Shown piece by piece: positions 7,125 through 16,364 of a DNA stretch of 64,000 nucleotides (positions within the stretch are counted from its first letter, which is position 1; the number at the start of each line of letters is the position of its first letter). The stretch covers positions 3,224,001-3,288,000 of the forward strand of contig NZ_JBMHJM010000001.1 in assembly GCF_049747295.1 (NCBI RefSeq), given 5' to 3'. The stretch comes from Afipia sp049747295 (GTDB lineage: Bacteria > Pseudomonadota > Alphaproteobacteria > Rhizobiales > Xanthobacteraceae). The translations under genes and the position numbers were made by a program. Under the pieces are notes generated by a model that had not been told where the DNA came from, made no database searches, and worked only from the letters and a program-made list of their open reading frames with translations.

Positions 7125-8282
7125 ATGAATCGAGCATCCGCCCTCAAGCATGTGCCGGCCTCAACGCCCTCCGAAGCGGCTGGCGTGCCTTCGCCGTTTC
7201 CGGACATCGAAGTCGCCATCGACAAACAGAGGCGGCGGGGACGCGGTGCGCAGTCCAACACGAGTGGACGTTACGAGGCAGAGGCGCGCGTCACATTTGA
7301 CGATGGTTGGCAGAGCTTAGAGGAGCTTCCGCCGTTCAAGACAACGGTGGCGACCGACACCGCGCGGAAGGTGATCACCCGAAATGATTCGCCGGATATC
7401 GGCTTCGATCGTTCCATCAATCCCTACCGGGGATGTGAGCACGGCTGCGTTTACTGTTTCGCGCGGCCGACCCATGCTTACATGGGCCTGTCGCCCGGCC
7501 TTGATTTTGAAAGCAAGCTGTTCGTCAAACCTGACGCACCTGATCTGCTGGAGAAGGAGCTGTCGGCGACAGGCTATGAGCCACGCATGATTGCGATCGG
7601 CACCAACACCGACCCGTATCAGCCAATCGAGCGCGAGCGCAAAATCATGCGCGGGATTCTCGAGGTGCTGGAGCGGACGGCGCATCCGGTCGGCATCGTC
7701 ACCAAATCCGCTCTGGTGGTCCGGGACATCGATATCCTTGCCAGGATGGCGCAACGAAATCTGGTCAAGGTCGCGCTGTCGGTGACGACGCTCGACCCAA
7801 AACTCGCACGCACGATGGAGCCGCGCGCGTCCACGCCGCCGAAGCGTCTGGAAGCCCTTCGCATGCTGGCTGATGCCGGCATTCCGACAACGGTGATGGT
7901 CGCGCCGGTGATACCTGCGCTGAATGATTCCGAGATCGAGCGCATTCTCGATGCAGCCGCTCATGCCGGAGTGAAGGAAGCGAGTTACGTGTTGCTGCGT
8001 TTGCCGCTCGAAGTGCGTGACCTGTTCCGCGAATGGCTGATGGCGAATTATCCCGATCGCTACCGGCACGTTTTCACGTTGATCCGGGATATGCGTGATG
8101 GTCGCGATTACGACTCGCAGTGGGGAACGCGTATGAAGGGCACCGGGCCGATGGCCTGGATGATCGGGCGGCGTTTCGAGATCGCGTGCGAAAAGCTGGG
8201 TCTGAACAAGCGGCGCTCGAAATTGACCACCGCTCATTTTGTGCGACCGAAGCGCGGCAGCGAACAGCTGGACCTGTTTTGA
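7125..8282 (+). CDS. PA0069-family radical SAM protein (SplB-like)
   Basis: The 385-residue protein carries CEHGCVYC at residues 104-111, a CxxxCxxC motif for the 4Fe-4S cluster that reductively cleaves S-adenosylmethionine, in the context INPYRGCEHGCVYCFARPTH. GTNTDPYQPIERERK and TVMVAPVIPALND are family signatures of the PA0069/Rv2578c group, related to spore photoproduct lyase. The chemical reaction is not known. A LexA box in its promoter suggests DNA-damage induction, which would fit a repair role. rnhB follows on the same strand after 153 bp. Confidence 0.9.
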   Translation: MNRASALKHVPASTPSEAAGVPSPFPDIEVAIDKQRRRGRGAQSNTSGRYEAEARVTFDDGWQSLEELPPFKTTVATDTARKVITRNDSPDIGFDRSINPYRGCEHGCVYCFARPTHAYMGLSPGLDFESKLFVKPDAPDLLEKELSATGYEPRMIAIGTNTDPYQPIERERKIMRGILEVLERTAHPVGIVTKSALVVRDIDILARMAQRNLVKVALSVTTLDPKLARTMEPRASTPPKRLEALRMLADAGIPTTVMVAPVIPALNDSEIERILDAAAHAGVKEASYVLLRLPLEVRDLFREWLMANYPDRYRHVFTLIRDMRDGRDYDSQWGTRMKGTGPMAWMIGRRFEIACEKLGLNKRRSKLTTAHFVRPKRGSEQLDLF

Positions 8283-8435
8283 TCTAAATGATCGGCTGGC
8301 TGGCTCGGGACGATTGGCCGCGCCGGGTGTATTGCATAATGGCGGAACAGTGGACGTCCGAAGCTCTGCTGAATAACGGGCATGGATGGAAGTTCCAGCT
8401 TGCGGCGCAGGCCCGATGTCCGCAAGCATCCGCGG

Positions 8436-9179
8436 ATGATTCGAGCAAAGCCATCAGTTCCACGTTCCAAGGCGAAAGAGCGCGCGATCATCGTCGCTCC
8501 GACCTTCAGGCGCGAACGCGCCTTGATGAAGCGCGACGTGTGGCCTGTGGCGGGATGCGACGAGGCTGGCCGGGGCCCGCTCGCCGGGCCGGTGGTGGCG
8601 GCGGCGGTGATTCTCGACCCGAAGCGCGTCCCTAAAGGACTCGACGATTCGAAGCGTCTCACCCGCGAACGCCGCGAGGAGTTGTTCGAGGAGATCTGTG
8701 CCAAGGCGCTGGTGTCGGTGGCGGTCGCCCCGCCGTCCCGGATCGACCGCGACAATATCTTGCGCGCTTCACTGTGGGCGCTGGCACAGGCTGTGCGCGC
8801 GCTCCCGGAGTTGCCGAAGCATGTCTTTGTCGACGGCCGAGACAAGATAGACGTCCCGTGCGATTGCGAAGCGGTGATTGGCGGCGACGGGCTTGTCGCC
8901 TCAATCGCGGCGGCGTCCATTATCGCTAAAGTTTCGCGCGACCGCTTGATGTGCCGGCTGGCACAAGAGCACCCGGACTACGGCTTCGATTCTCATATGG
9001 GTTACGGCGTCCCCGCGCACCTGGCGGCGCTCGACCGCCTGGGACCGACCGTCCATCATCGCCGGTTTTTCGCGCCGGTGGTTGCTGCCCGCGAAAAGCA
9101 TGAAGGCAAGTCAATCTCGGTCGATGCGTCGGTCAGGATTGCCATCAGCGAAACAACTGAAGAAGTCGCTGGCGGTTGA
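8436..9179 (+). CDS. rnhB: ribonuclease HII
   Basis: A protein of about 247 residues that cleaves RNA in RNA-DNA hybrids and removes misincorporated ribonucleotides. VAGCDEAGRGPLAGPVVAAA holds the first catalytic Asp-Glu pair. Downstream are DDSKRLT, VDGRD and AAASIIAKVSRDR with the remaining acidic residues, and HMGYGVPAHL as the C-terminal signature. The ATG at 8436 (MIRAKPSVPR) gives the basic N-terminal extension usual in this family's Bradyrhizobiaceae members. An upstream ATG at 8382 would add 18 less typical residues. Confidence 0.93.
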   Translation: MIRAKPSVPRSKAKERAIIVAPTFRRERALMKRDVWPVAGCDEAGRGPLAGPVVAAAVILDPKRVPKGLDDSKRLTRERREELFEEICAKALVSVAVAPPSRIDRDNILRASLWALAQAVRALPELPKHVFVDGRDKIDVPCDCEAVIGGDGLVASIAAASIIAKVSRDRLMCRLAQEHPDYGFDSHMGYGVPAHLAALDRLGPTVHHRRFFAPVVAAREKHEGKSISVDASVRIAISETTEEVAGG

Positions 9180-9261
9180 CCAGCTTGGTTGCCTGATCGC
9201 GCGCTGGGCTTTATCAGTGACGTATCCTATCGCCCTATCGTAAGGCCGGTTCAGGCGTTTC

Positions 9262-10785
9262 ATGCGTTTCACATCCCTGATCGTTGAACTGGTCCGTGCG
9301 CGCCCGCGGTTGATTTTCTGGATCGCGGTGCTGGCGCAGGCGGCGCTGTGGTTCATCGTACCGACCATTCTGTATGGAAGCCCGCCCGGTGACACGGCAA
9401 CGGTTCTGGCCTTTGGCCGTGAATACCAGGTCGGCACCCAGCTCGGCCCGCCGGCGGCGTTCTGGCTGGCCGACATCGCTTTTCGTCTCTCCGGTAATCA
9501 TATCTTCGGCGTCTACCTGCTGTCGCAGGTTTGCTTCGTCGTCACCTTCTGGGCGCTGTTTCAGCTGGGCCGGGCCATCGTCGGCGGACAGCAGGCAGTC
9601 CTGGCGGTGCTGCTCACTGCAACGATCACGGCGTTTTCGTTTCCCGGCATCGAGTTTGGCCCGCTGACCCTGGCAAGGCCGCTGTGGGCGCTCGTGCTGC
9701 TTCATTCATGGCAGGTCATTGGACAGGGTAAGCGCAGCGCGTGGTTCGCGCTGTCCATTGAGGCCGGCCTGCTGTTGCTGACCACGATGGCGGCGATTCC
9801 ATTGCTGGTCATGCTGGCGATCTTTGCCTTGGCGACGAAAAAAGGCCGCCATGCACTGGCGTCGACGGATCCCGTGTTCGCCTTGATGGTCGTTATGGTG
9901 ACCGTGTTGCCCTATGCGGTGTGGCTGGAGCGCGGGGCTGCCCTCATCATTCCGCCGTTGCCGCAGCTCTCGGATCTTGAGGAGCGCCTCATCCACTGGG
10001 GGCAAATGCTGGCCGGATTGGTGTTCGCGTTGTTCGGCGTCGCGCTGCTGCTGATCTTCAATTCGCGTAAGTTGAACGGCAAACCGGAAGACGCACCCGT
10101 CATTTATCGTCCCGGCGTCGCGCCATCGGGGCGACTGTTCGTCTATGTCTTCACCATCGCACCTGTCCTCGTGCTCAGCTTCGCCGCTGCATCCCTGGGA
10201 ACGGACAAGGTCATCGGTGGTGACGGCCTTGCGCTCCTGCTGGTGGGACTGGCTGTCATCGTGACGGCGAGCGATCTGATTTATCTGCGGCGTCAGCATG
10301 TGCTGCGTTCGGTCTGGCTCGCGATCATGGCTGCCCCGGTGGTCGTTGTTCTTGCGGTGGCGTTCATTCAGCCTTGGACCGGCACCGGCGAAATCAAGAC
10401 GGCTTTGCCGGCGACCGATATCGGTAAGTTCTTCGGTGAGAATTTCGAGCGGCGGACCGGACGTCCGCTGGCCGCTGTTGCCGGTGATCCGCAACTTGCG
10501 ATGCTGATCGGCTTCGCCGCGCCAGGCCGGCCGCATGTGTTGCTCGATGCAACGCCGCAGCAGACGCCGTGGATCACATTTGCATCGTTTAATCAGACCG
10601 GCGGCGTTGTGGTCTGGCGCGCCGCGGATACGGTCGGAACACCGCCGGGTGACCTGGTGAAGCGCTTTCCCGGATTGGTGCCTGAAGTGCCGCGGACGTT
10701 TGAACGCTTGGTGACCGGACGTCAGCCGCAGTTGCGGATCGGCTGGGCTATCGTTCGCCCACAGGCGGCGCAAGTAACGCGCTGA
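9262..10785 (+). CDS. GT39-type integral membrane glycosyltransferase
   Basis: The 507-residue protein has some 9-11 hydrophobic membrane segments in the first 370 residues, starting with LIFWIAVLAQAALWFIVPTI, and a soluble C-terminal part of about 130 residues. The early periplasmic loop with GDTATVLAFGREYQ fits the dolichyl-phosphate-mannose mannosyltransferase-like (PMT_2, GT-C) fold, which uses polyprenyl-phosphate sugars. Donor and acceptor are unknown. The ATG follows CATGCGTTTC at 9261. It is convergent with the uracil-DNA glycosylase gene, ending 4 bp from that gene's stop codon. Confidence 0.8.
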   Translation: MRFTSLIVELVRARPRLIFWIAVLAQAALWFIVPTILYGSPPGDTATVLAFGREYQVGTQLGPPAAFWLADIAFRLSGNHIFGVYLLSQVCFVVTFWALFQLGRAIVGGQQAVLAVLLTATITAFSFPGIEFGPLTLARPLWALVLLHSWQVIGQGKRSAWFALSIEAGLLLLTTMAAIPLLVMLAIFALATKKGRHALASTDPVFALMVVMVTVLPYAVWLERGAALIIPPLPQLSDLEERLIHWGQMLAGLVFALFGVALLLIFNSRKLNGKPEDAPVIYRPGVAPSGRLFVYVFTIAPVLVLSFAAASLGTDKVIGGDGLALLLVGLAVIVTASDLIYLRRQHVLRSVWLAIMAAPVVVVLAVAFIQPWTGTGEIKTALPATDIGKFFGENFERRTGRPLAAVAGDPQLAMLIGFAAPGRPHVLLDATPQQTPWITFASFNQTGGVVVWRAADTVGTPPGDLVKRFPGLVPEVPRTFERLVTGRQPQLRIGWAIVRPQAAQVTR

Positions 10786-10789
10786 TGGT

Positions 10790-11617
10790 TCAGTCGGGTT
10801 TTGCTGCCCCGAGTGCTCTTTTTATCGCGCGTAAATCCTGCCAGGTGAGCCGTTTGTAGATCGGCTGACGCAGCAGGTAGGCCGGATGGAACGTCGCCAT
10901 CGCGCGGATCTTCCGTGTCCCGGTGGTGTACTCAATCCACTTGCCGCGCGTTTTCATGATGCCGTCCTTCACGTCAAGGACTGCCTGCGATGACGGCTTG
11001 CCGAGGCACACCAGAATGTCGGGATCGACGAGTTCAATCTGCCGTCGAATGAAGGGCAGGCAGATCTGGGTTTCCTGCGGCGATGGATCGCGGTTTCCCG
11101 GCGGTCGCCACGGAATGATATTGGCGATGTAGGCGCTGGTCCGATCCAGGCCGATGGAGGCCATCATCAGATCGAGCAGCTTGCCGGAGCGCCCGACGAA
11201 CGGCAGCCCTTCGAGATCTTCATCACGTCCGGGCGCTTCGCCGACGAACATGATTCGTGCTTGCGGATTTCCATCGGCGAACACCAGCCGTGTTGCGGTC
11301 GCTTTCAGCGCGCAGCCGTCGAAGCCCTCAAGGAGAGTGCGAAGGTCCTGAAGCGAGGCGGCTGTCGGCGCGATTTCGCGTGCGGACGCGATGGCTGCAT
11401 CAGGGGGAGGCGCGGGCTCCGCAAGAATCCTCTGTGGTGGTGGTGCCACGTTCGCAGTGCGAAATTGAACCGGCTTTGCCGCCGGTTGTTCCGCGGCTGC
11501 AAGGTCTTCAGCGAGCCAATTCACGGGCTCATCGGACAGCGCGCAATCGACCCCTGCTTCGAGATAGAAGGCAAGGAGTTCGCGGGCTATGGGAGCGCGT
11601 TCGGGTGTCATGACCAT
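10790..11617 (-). CDS. uracil-DNA glycosylase, family 4-like without the usual Fe-S cysteines
   Basis: The 275-residue protein has motif A as FVGEAPGRDEDLEGLPFVG (near residue 125), the RPPGNRDPSPQE segment, and motif B as MATFHPAYLLRQ near residue 250. It should remove uracil from DNA. Family 4 enzymes hold a 4Fe-4S cluster with four cysteines. Here the N-terminal CxxC is reduced to GCALK and the cysteine before RPPGNR is tryptophan (IIPWRPPGNR), so a cluster is unlikely. I recall a cluster-free Bradyrhizobium glycosylase described as BdiUNG, which this may match. It is divergent from ETF-QO. The start may be 11617 or the ATG two codons later. Confidence 0.88.
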   Translation of the reverse strand: MVMTPERAPIARELLAFYLEAGVDCALSDEPVNWLAEDLAAAEQPAAKPVQFRTANVAPPPQRILAEPAPPPDAAIASAREIAPTAASLQDLRTLLEGFDGCALKATATRLVFADGNPQARIMFVGEAPGRDEDLEGLPFVGRSGKLLDLMMASIGLDRTSAYIANIIPWRPPGNRDPSPQETQICLPFIRRQIELVDPDILVCLGKPSSQAVLDVKDGIMKTRGKWIEYTTGTRKIRAMATFHPAYLLRQPIYKRLTWQDLRAIKRALGAAKPD

Positions 11618-11726
11618 TTCAATGTAGGATGGATTGCGCTGCAGCGAAACAGGGTTGTTCTTGCGCCGAAAATCGGGAAGAACGATGCTTAGAAGTATTC
11701 TGAAACGACAATTTTGAGATCACAGC

Positions 11727-13388
11727 ATGAGCACCGAGCCGCTTCCTCCACGCGATTCCATGGAGTTCGACGTTGTCATCGTCGGCGCCGGGCCTTCCGG
11801 CCTGAGCGCGGCGATCCGGTTGAAGCAAATCAATCCTGATCTTTCGGTCGTTGTGGTCGAGAAAGGATCGGAAGTCGGCGCGCATATTTTGTCGGGTGCC
11901 GTGATCGATCCGATCTCGCTCGATAAGTTGATCCCGGATTGGCGCGAGGACGCCGATTGTCCGCTGAAGACCCAGGTCAAGGACGATCACTTCTATTGGA
12001 TGACGGGCAGCGGCGCGATCCGGTTGCCGAATTTCATGATGCCGCCGCTGATGAACAATCATCATTGCTATATCGGCTCACTGGGCGACGTCTGTCGCTG
12101 GCTTGGCCCACGCGCCGAAGCGCTCGGCGTCGAAATCTATCCGGGCTTTGCGGCGGTCGAGGTTCTCTATGGCGAGAACGGCGAGGTGCGCGGCATTGCC
12201 ACCGGCAACATGGGCGTGGCGCGCGATGGCTCGCATAAAGCGTCTTACACGCGCGGCATGGAGTTGCTCGGCAAGTACACCTTGTTCGCTGAAGGCGCGC
12301 GCGGCAGCCTGACCAAGCAACTGATCGCGAAGTTCGGGCTCGACAAGAATGCCGAGCCGCCGAAGTTCGGTATCGGACTCAAGGAAGTCTGGCAGATCGA
12401 TCCGGCGAAGCACAAGAAGGGGCTGATCCAGCATTCGTTCGGCTGGCCGCTCGGCAATTCCACCGGCGGCGGATCGTTCCTCTATCACTACAACGAGAAC
12501 CTCGTCGCAGTCGGCTTCGTGGTGCACCTGAACTACAACGATCCGTATTTGTCGCCGTTCGAGGAATTCCAGCGCTTCAAGACTCATCCGTCGGTGCGTG
12601 ACGTGTTTGAGGGCGGCAAGCGTATTGCCTACGGCGCACGCGCCATCACCGAGGGCGGCTATCAGTCGGTGCCGCGCCTGACGTTCGCGGGCGGTGCGTT
12701 GGTCGGTTGCGCGGCGGGCTTCGTCAACGTTCCGCGCATCAAGGGCGTCCACAATGCCATGGGCACCGGCATGCAGGCGGCTGAGCACGTCGCTGCTGCG
12801 CTCGCGGCGGGCCGTGCCAACGACGAATTGGTCGAGTATGAAAACGCCTGGCGTGGATCGGCAGTCGGTCAGGACCTTTTCAGGGTCCGCAACGTCAAGC
12901 CACTGTGGTCGAAATTCGGCACCGTGCTCGGCGTGGCGCTGGGCGGCCTCGACATGTGGACCAACACGCTGTTCGGCTTTTCGCTGTTTGGAACACAGTC
13001 CCATGCGAAACCCGATCGCAAGACGCTGGATCCTGCCAAGGCCCATGCGCCAATTCCGGCGCCCAAGCCGGACGGCAAGCTGACCTTCGACAAACTATCG
13101 TCGGTATTTTTGTCCAATACGAACCACGAGGAGGATCAGCCGATTCACCTCAAGGTTGCCGACATGAACCTGCAGAAGACGTCCGAACACGATGTCTTTG
13201 CTGGTCCATCGAACCGGTATTGCCCGGCGGGCGTTTATGAGTGGGTCGACGAGGCGTCGGGTCCGCGCTTCCAGATCAACGCGCAGAACTGCGTCCACTG
13301 CAAGACCTGCGATGTTAAGGACCCTAACGGCAATATTACATGGGTTCCTCCCGAAGGCGGGGGCGGACCCAACTACCAGTCGATGTAA
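11727..13388 (+). CDS. electron transfer flavoprotein-ubiquinone oxidoreductase
   Basis: This 553-residue inner-membrane-associated enzyme passes electrons from ETF (fed by acyl-CoA and amino-acid dehydrogenases) to ubiquinone. VVIVGAGPSGLSAAIRL at about 13-29 binds FAD. GGGSFLYHYNENLVAVGFVV and GAGFVNVPRIKGVHNAMGTGM-like segments (near 340) are family hallmarks. The C-terminal ferredoxin-like domain has the 4Fe-4S cysteines in RYCPAGVYEW and NCVHCKTCDVKDP. Length is typical. It is monocistronic here; its ETF partner genes are not in the window. Confidence 0.96.
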   Translation: MSTEPLPPRDSMEFDVVIVGAGPSGLSAAIRLKQINPDLSVVVVEKGSEVGAHILSGAVIDPISLDKLIPDWREDADCPLKTQVKDDHFYWMTGSGAIRLPNFMMPPLMNNHHCYIGSLGDVCRWLGPRAEALGVEIYPGFAAVEVLYGENGEVRGIATGNMGVARDGSHKASYTRGMELLGKYTLFAEGARGSLTKQLIAKFGLDKNAEPPKFGIGLKEVWQIDPAKHKKGLIQHSFGWPLGNSTGGGSFLYHYNENLVAVGFVVHLNYNDPYLSPFEEFQRFKTHPSVRDVFEGGKRIAYGARAITEGGYQSVPRLTFAGGALVGCAAGFVNVPRIKGVHNAMGTGMQAAEHVAAALAAGRANDELVEYENAWRGSAVGQDLFRVRNVKPLWSKFGTVLGVALGGLDMWTNTLFGFSLFGTQSHAKPDRKTLDPAKAHAPIPAPKPDGKLTFDKLSSVFLSNTNHEEDQPIHLKVADMNLQKTSEHDVFAGPSNRYCPAGVYEWVDEASGPRFQINAQNCVHCKTCDVKDPNGNITWVPPEGGGGPNYQSM

Positions 13389-13554
13389 GCACGATTACGC
13401 GAGGATGGCGCGTGTTGCCACGATTGCGCCATAGTGACTATGGCTCCTCGCCCCATTCCCTCGTATCCTTGCGGATGAGGGCCGAACAAGCCATTCTTAC
13501 AGTGCTGCTGGCCTGACCGGTCGCACTTACCCACTCATGGAGCCGGCGAGCGTG

Positions 13555-15348
13555 ATGCTTTCACTTCGTTTCAATCGCGTGGCTGCAGCCACCCTCGCAC
13601 TCGCTGCCGTGATGACGACAGCATCGCCCCTGTATGCGCAGGCGCGCACCACCGAGGCCAGCGAGGATGCCAAGCAGTCGACCTTCCCGACGGCACGTGA
13701 TCTGGCCGGCCTGACTGTTTCCGGTAGCTACCTTGCCGCGCGCCACGCCAGTGTAGACCGCGATGCAGGGGCGGCCTCGGCCTTCTATCGGGCTGCGCTG
13801 CGCTCCGATCCGAAGAACTCCGAGCTTCTCGACCGCGCATTTATCTCGTCGCTGGCCGATGGCGACATGGACGAGGCCGTGAGGCTGGCTGAGAAAATTC
13901 TCACCGTCGACAAGAACAATCGGGTGGCGCGGCTGGTCATCGGCGTGCGGGCCCTGAAGCACAAGCAATATTCCTCGGCCCAGCAGAACATCAATCAGTC
14001 GATTCGCGGACCGATCACCGATCTCGTTGCCACTTTGTTGTCGGGCTGGGCGAGCTATGGTGCCGGAAACACCCAAGCTGCGATCTCGGGCATCGACAAG
14101 CTGGCCGGCCCTGAGTGGTATCCGATTTTCAAGGACCTGCACGCCGGCTTGATCCTGGAGCTTGCCAACAAGCAGAAGGAAGCAGGCGTGCGCTTCGATC
14201 GGGCCTACAAGCTCGATGATTCCGCCCTGCGCGTCGCGGACGCCTATGCGCGCTGGCTCTCGCGCAACAAGGACGCGGCGGCTGCAACCGCTGTTTATGA
14301 GGCATTCGACAAGAAGCTGGCGCGTCACCCGCTGGTGGTTGAGGGTCTGCGCGAGACAAAGGCCGGCAAGAAGCTGGCGCCGCTGGTGGACTCTGTCCAG
14401 CAGGGCGCTGCCGAAGCGCTCTACGGCATTGGTGCATCGCTGACCCGCCGCGGCGGCGAGGATCTCGCGTTGGTCTATCTTCAGCTCGCGCTTTACCTCA
14501 ATCCCAACCACTCGCTGGCGCTGCTCTCGCTGGCCGATCTCTATGAGTCGGTGAAGAAGCCGCAGATGGCAATCAAAGTGTATGAGCGCGTCGCGGCGAA
14601 TTCTCCGCTGAAGCGCAATGCCCAGATCCAGCTCGCGACCGACCTCGACGCGGTCGATCGGACGGATGAAGGCATCAAGATTCTAAAGACCGTCGTTGCG
14701 GAAGATCCGAAAGATCTCGAAGCGATCATGGCACTTGGCAATATCGAGCGCGCGCGCAAAAAGTTCGAGGATTGCAGCACGACCTACGGCAAGGGAATCG
14801 ATGTCTCGGCCGAGAATGGCGATAAGCCGAACTGGGTTTTCTACTATTTCCGCGGCATCTGCAGCGAGCGGTCGAAGCAGTGGCCCCAGGCCGAAGCCGA
14901 CTTGAAAAAGGCTCTGGAGCTGCAGCCCGAGCAGCCGCATGTGCTGAATTACCTCGGCTATTCGTGGATCGACCAGGGCATCAACCTGGACGAGGCGATG
15001 AAGATGATCCGCCGTGCGGTCGAGCAGCGCCCGGATGACGGCTACATCGTCGACTCTCTCGGTTGGGCTTACTATCGCATCGCTGACTATGACAACGCGG
15101 TGAAAAACCTCGAGCGTGCGATCGATCTGAAGCCGGAAGATCCGACCATCAATGATCACCTTGGTGATGCCTACTGGCGCGTTGGCCGCACGTTGGAAGC
15201 CAAATTCCAGTGGCAGCATGCGCGCGATCTGAAGCCCGATCCCGAAGAGCTGCCCAAGATCGATGCCAAGCTTAAGGATGGCTTGTCGGACGACACGTCC
15301 TCCGCAGCGGCTGCCGAAAAGAAGAAGGTCGACGGCAAGGGCGGCTGA
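13555..15348 (+). CDS. secreted/periplasmic tetratricopeptide-repeat protein
   Basis: The protein of about 597 residues has a signal-peptide-like start (MLSLRFNRVAAATLALAAVM, cleavage near AQA). Multiple 34-residue TPR units follow, clearest near residues 440-560 (PHVLNYLGYSWIDQGINLD, DGYIVDSLGWAYYRIADYD and DPTINDHLGDAYWRVG). The C-terminus is Lys/Ala-rich. Such proteins are scaffolds for envelope complexes; no partner is evident. The ATG at 13555 is preferred to the one at 13537 because it opens the signal sequence and follows GGAG. The next gene is ispE on the same strand. Confidence 0.88.
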   Translation: MLSLRFNRVAAATLALAAVMTTASPLYAQARTTEASEDAKQSTFPTARDLAGLTVSGSYLAARHASVDRDAGAASAFYRAALRSDPKNSELLDRAFISSLADGDMDEAVRLAEKILTVDKNNRVARLVIGVRALKHKQYSSAQQNINQSIRGPITDLVATLLSGWASYGAGNTQAAISGIDKLAGPEWYPIFKDLHAGLILELANKQKEAGVRFDRAYKLDDSALRVADAYARWLSRNKDAAAATAVYEAFDKKLARHPLVVEGLRETKAGKKLAPLVDSVQQGAAEALYGIGASLTRRGGEDLALVYLQLALYLNPNHSLALLSLADLYESVKKPQMAIKVYERVAANSPLKRNAQIQLATDLDAVDRTDEGIKILKTVVAEDPKDLEAIMALGNIERARKKFEDCSTTYGKGIDVSAENGDKPNWVFYYFRGICSERSKQWPQAEADLKKALELQPEQPHVLNYLGYSWIDQGINLDEAMKMIRRAVEQRPDDGYIVDSLGWAYYRIADYDNAVKNLERAIDLKPEDPTINDHLGDAYWRVGRTLEAKFQWQHARDLKPDPEELPKIDAKLKDGLSDDTSSAAAAEKKKVDGKGG

Positions 15349-15357
15349 TCCCGATCG

Positions 15358-15439
15358 ATCCGGGCTTGACCCGGCGCTCCATTCCTCGATAAACGGCGCG
15401 TTTTCTGGTGGATGCGCGGGTTAAGGCCCGCGCATCCAC
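15358..15439. repeat. two REP-like palindromes between the TPR gene and ispE
   Basis: A strong hairpin has arms GTGGATGCGCGGG (15408-15420) and CCCGCGCATCCAC (15427-15439) around a 6-nt loop. Just upstream, CCGGG-CTTGA-CCCGG forms a weaker one near 15359-15373. The layout resembles bradyrhizobial REP elements and may stabilise or end the TPR transcript. No T-run follows. Confidence 0.55.
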
Positions 15440-15469
15440 ATGCCATTGCCCCGGAGCGGCTGACCTGAG

Positions 15470-16351
15470 ATGACCCTCTTGACCGACACCGCCCGCGCCA
15501 AGGTCAACCTGACTTTGCGCGTTCTCGGCCGCCGCATGGATGGCTATCACGATCTCGAAAGCCTCGTGGCGTTCGCCGATTGCGCCGATATGCTGACCCT
15601 GGAGCCTGGTCCCCAGCTTGGTCTCACGACGACAGGCCCCGGCGCGCAAGACTGCGGCGATATGTCGGACAATCTGGTGGTGCGCGCGGCGCGTGCGCTC
15701 GCCGATCGCGTTCCAGGCCTCACCCTCGGGCAATTCACGTTGGACAAGCGGTTGCCGGTGGCGGCGGGAATCGGCGGTGGCTCTGCAGATGCCGCAGCTG
15801 CGTTACGACTGCTGGCCGGGGCGAACGGCCTCGAGAATGATGATCCGCGCGTGGTCGATGTCGCGCGCGAGACCGGTGCCGATATCCCGGTCTGTCTCGC
15901 CTCTCACGCCTGCACCATGACCGGCGTGGGGGAGAACCTGTCGATGCTCACTCTGCCGGAGTTGCCTTGCGTGATGGTCAATCCGCGCGTCGGCGTCGCG
16001 ACCAAGGACGTGTTCACTGCGCTTGGCCTCGGCAAGGGTGAATTCCTCAGCGGCGTTGGCGATGTCATGCTGTCGCCGGGCTGGCCCGCCGATGCGTCCT
16101 TTGATCCATGGGTGGAAGCCATTGATGCTGGCACCAACGATCTTGAGCCGCCGGCGTTGAAGGTCGAGCCGGTGATCGGCGATGTCCTGTCCGCGCTACG
16201 CGCCACTGATGGCGTGCGCCTCGCACGTATGTCAGGTTCGGGCGCGACGTGTTTTGCGATTTACGGAAGCGGTGCGGAAGCGCGCGCCGCCGCGCAGACC
16301 ATTGCCAAGGAAAATCCGAACTGGTGGGTGCACGCGGGCGTACTGAGCTAG
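15470..16351 (+). CDS. ispE: 4-diphosphocytidyl-2-C-methyl-D-erythritol kinase
   Basis: A 293-residue GHMP-family kinase of the MEP (non-mevalonate) isoprenoid pathway, phosphorylating the 2-hydroxyl of CDP-ME. ARAKVNLTLRVLGRRMDGYH is the substrate-binding N-terminus with the catalytic Lys-Asn. LPVAAGIGGGSADAAAALR near residue 95 is the ATP phosphate-binding loop, and ARMSGSGATCFAIYG near 250 is the third GHMP motif. It faces the polyprenyl diphosphate synthase gene, which uses the pathway's products, with the stop codons 13 bp apart. Confidence 0.96.
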   Translation: MTLLTDTARAKVNLTLRVLGRRMDGYHDLESLVAFADCADMLTLEPGPQLGLTTTGPGAQDCGDMSDNLVVRAARALADRVPGLTLGQFTLDKRLPVAAGIGGGSADAAAALRLLAGANGLENDDPRVVDVARETGADIPVCLASHACTMTGVGENLSMLTLPELPCVMVNPRVGVATKDVFTALGLGKGEFLSGVGDVMLSPGWPADASFDPWVEAIDAGTNDLEPPALKVEPVIGDVLSALRATDGVRLARMSGSGATCFAIYGSGAEARAAAQTIAKENPNWWVHAGVLS

Positions 16352-16364
16352 GAGACCAACGCTC

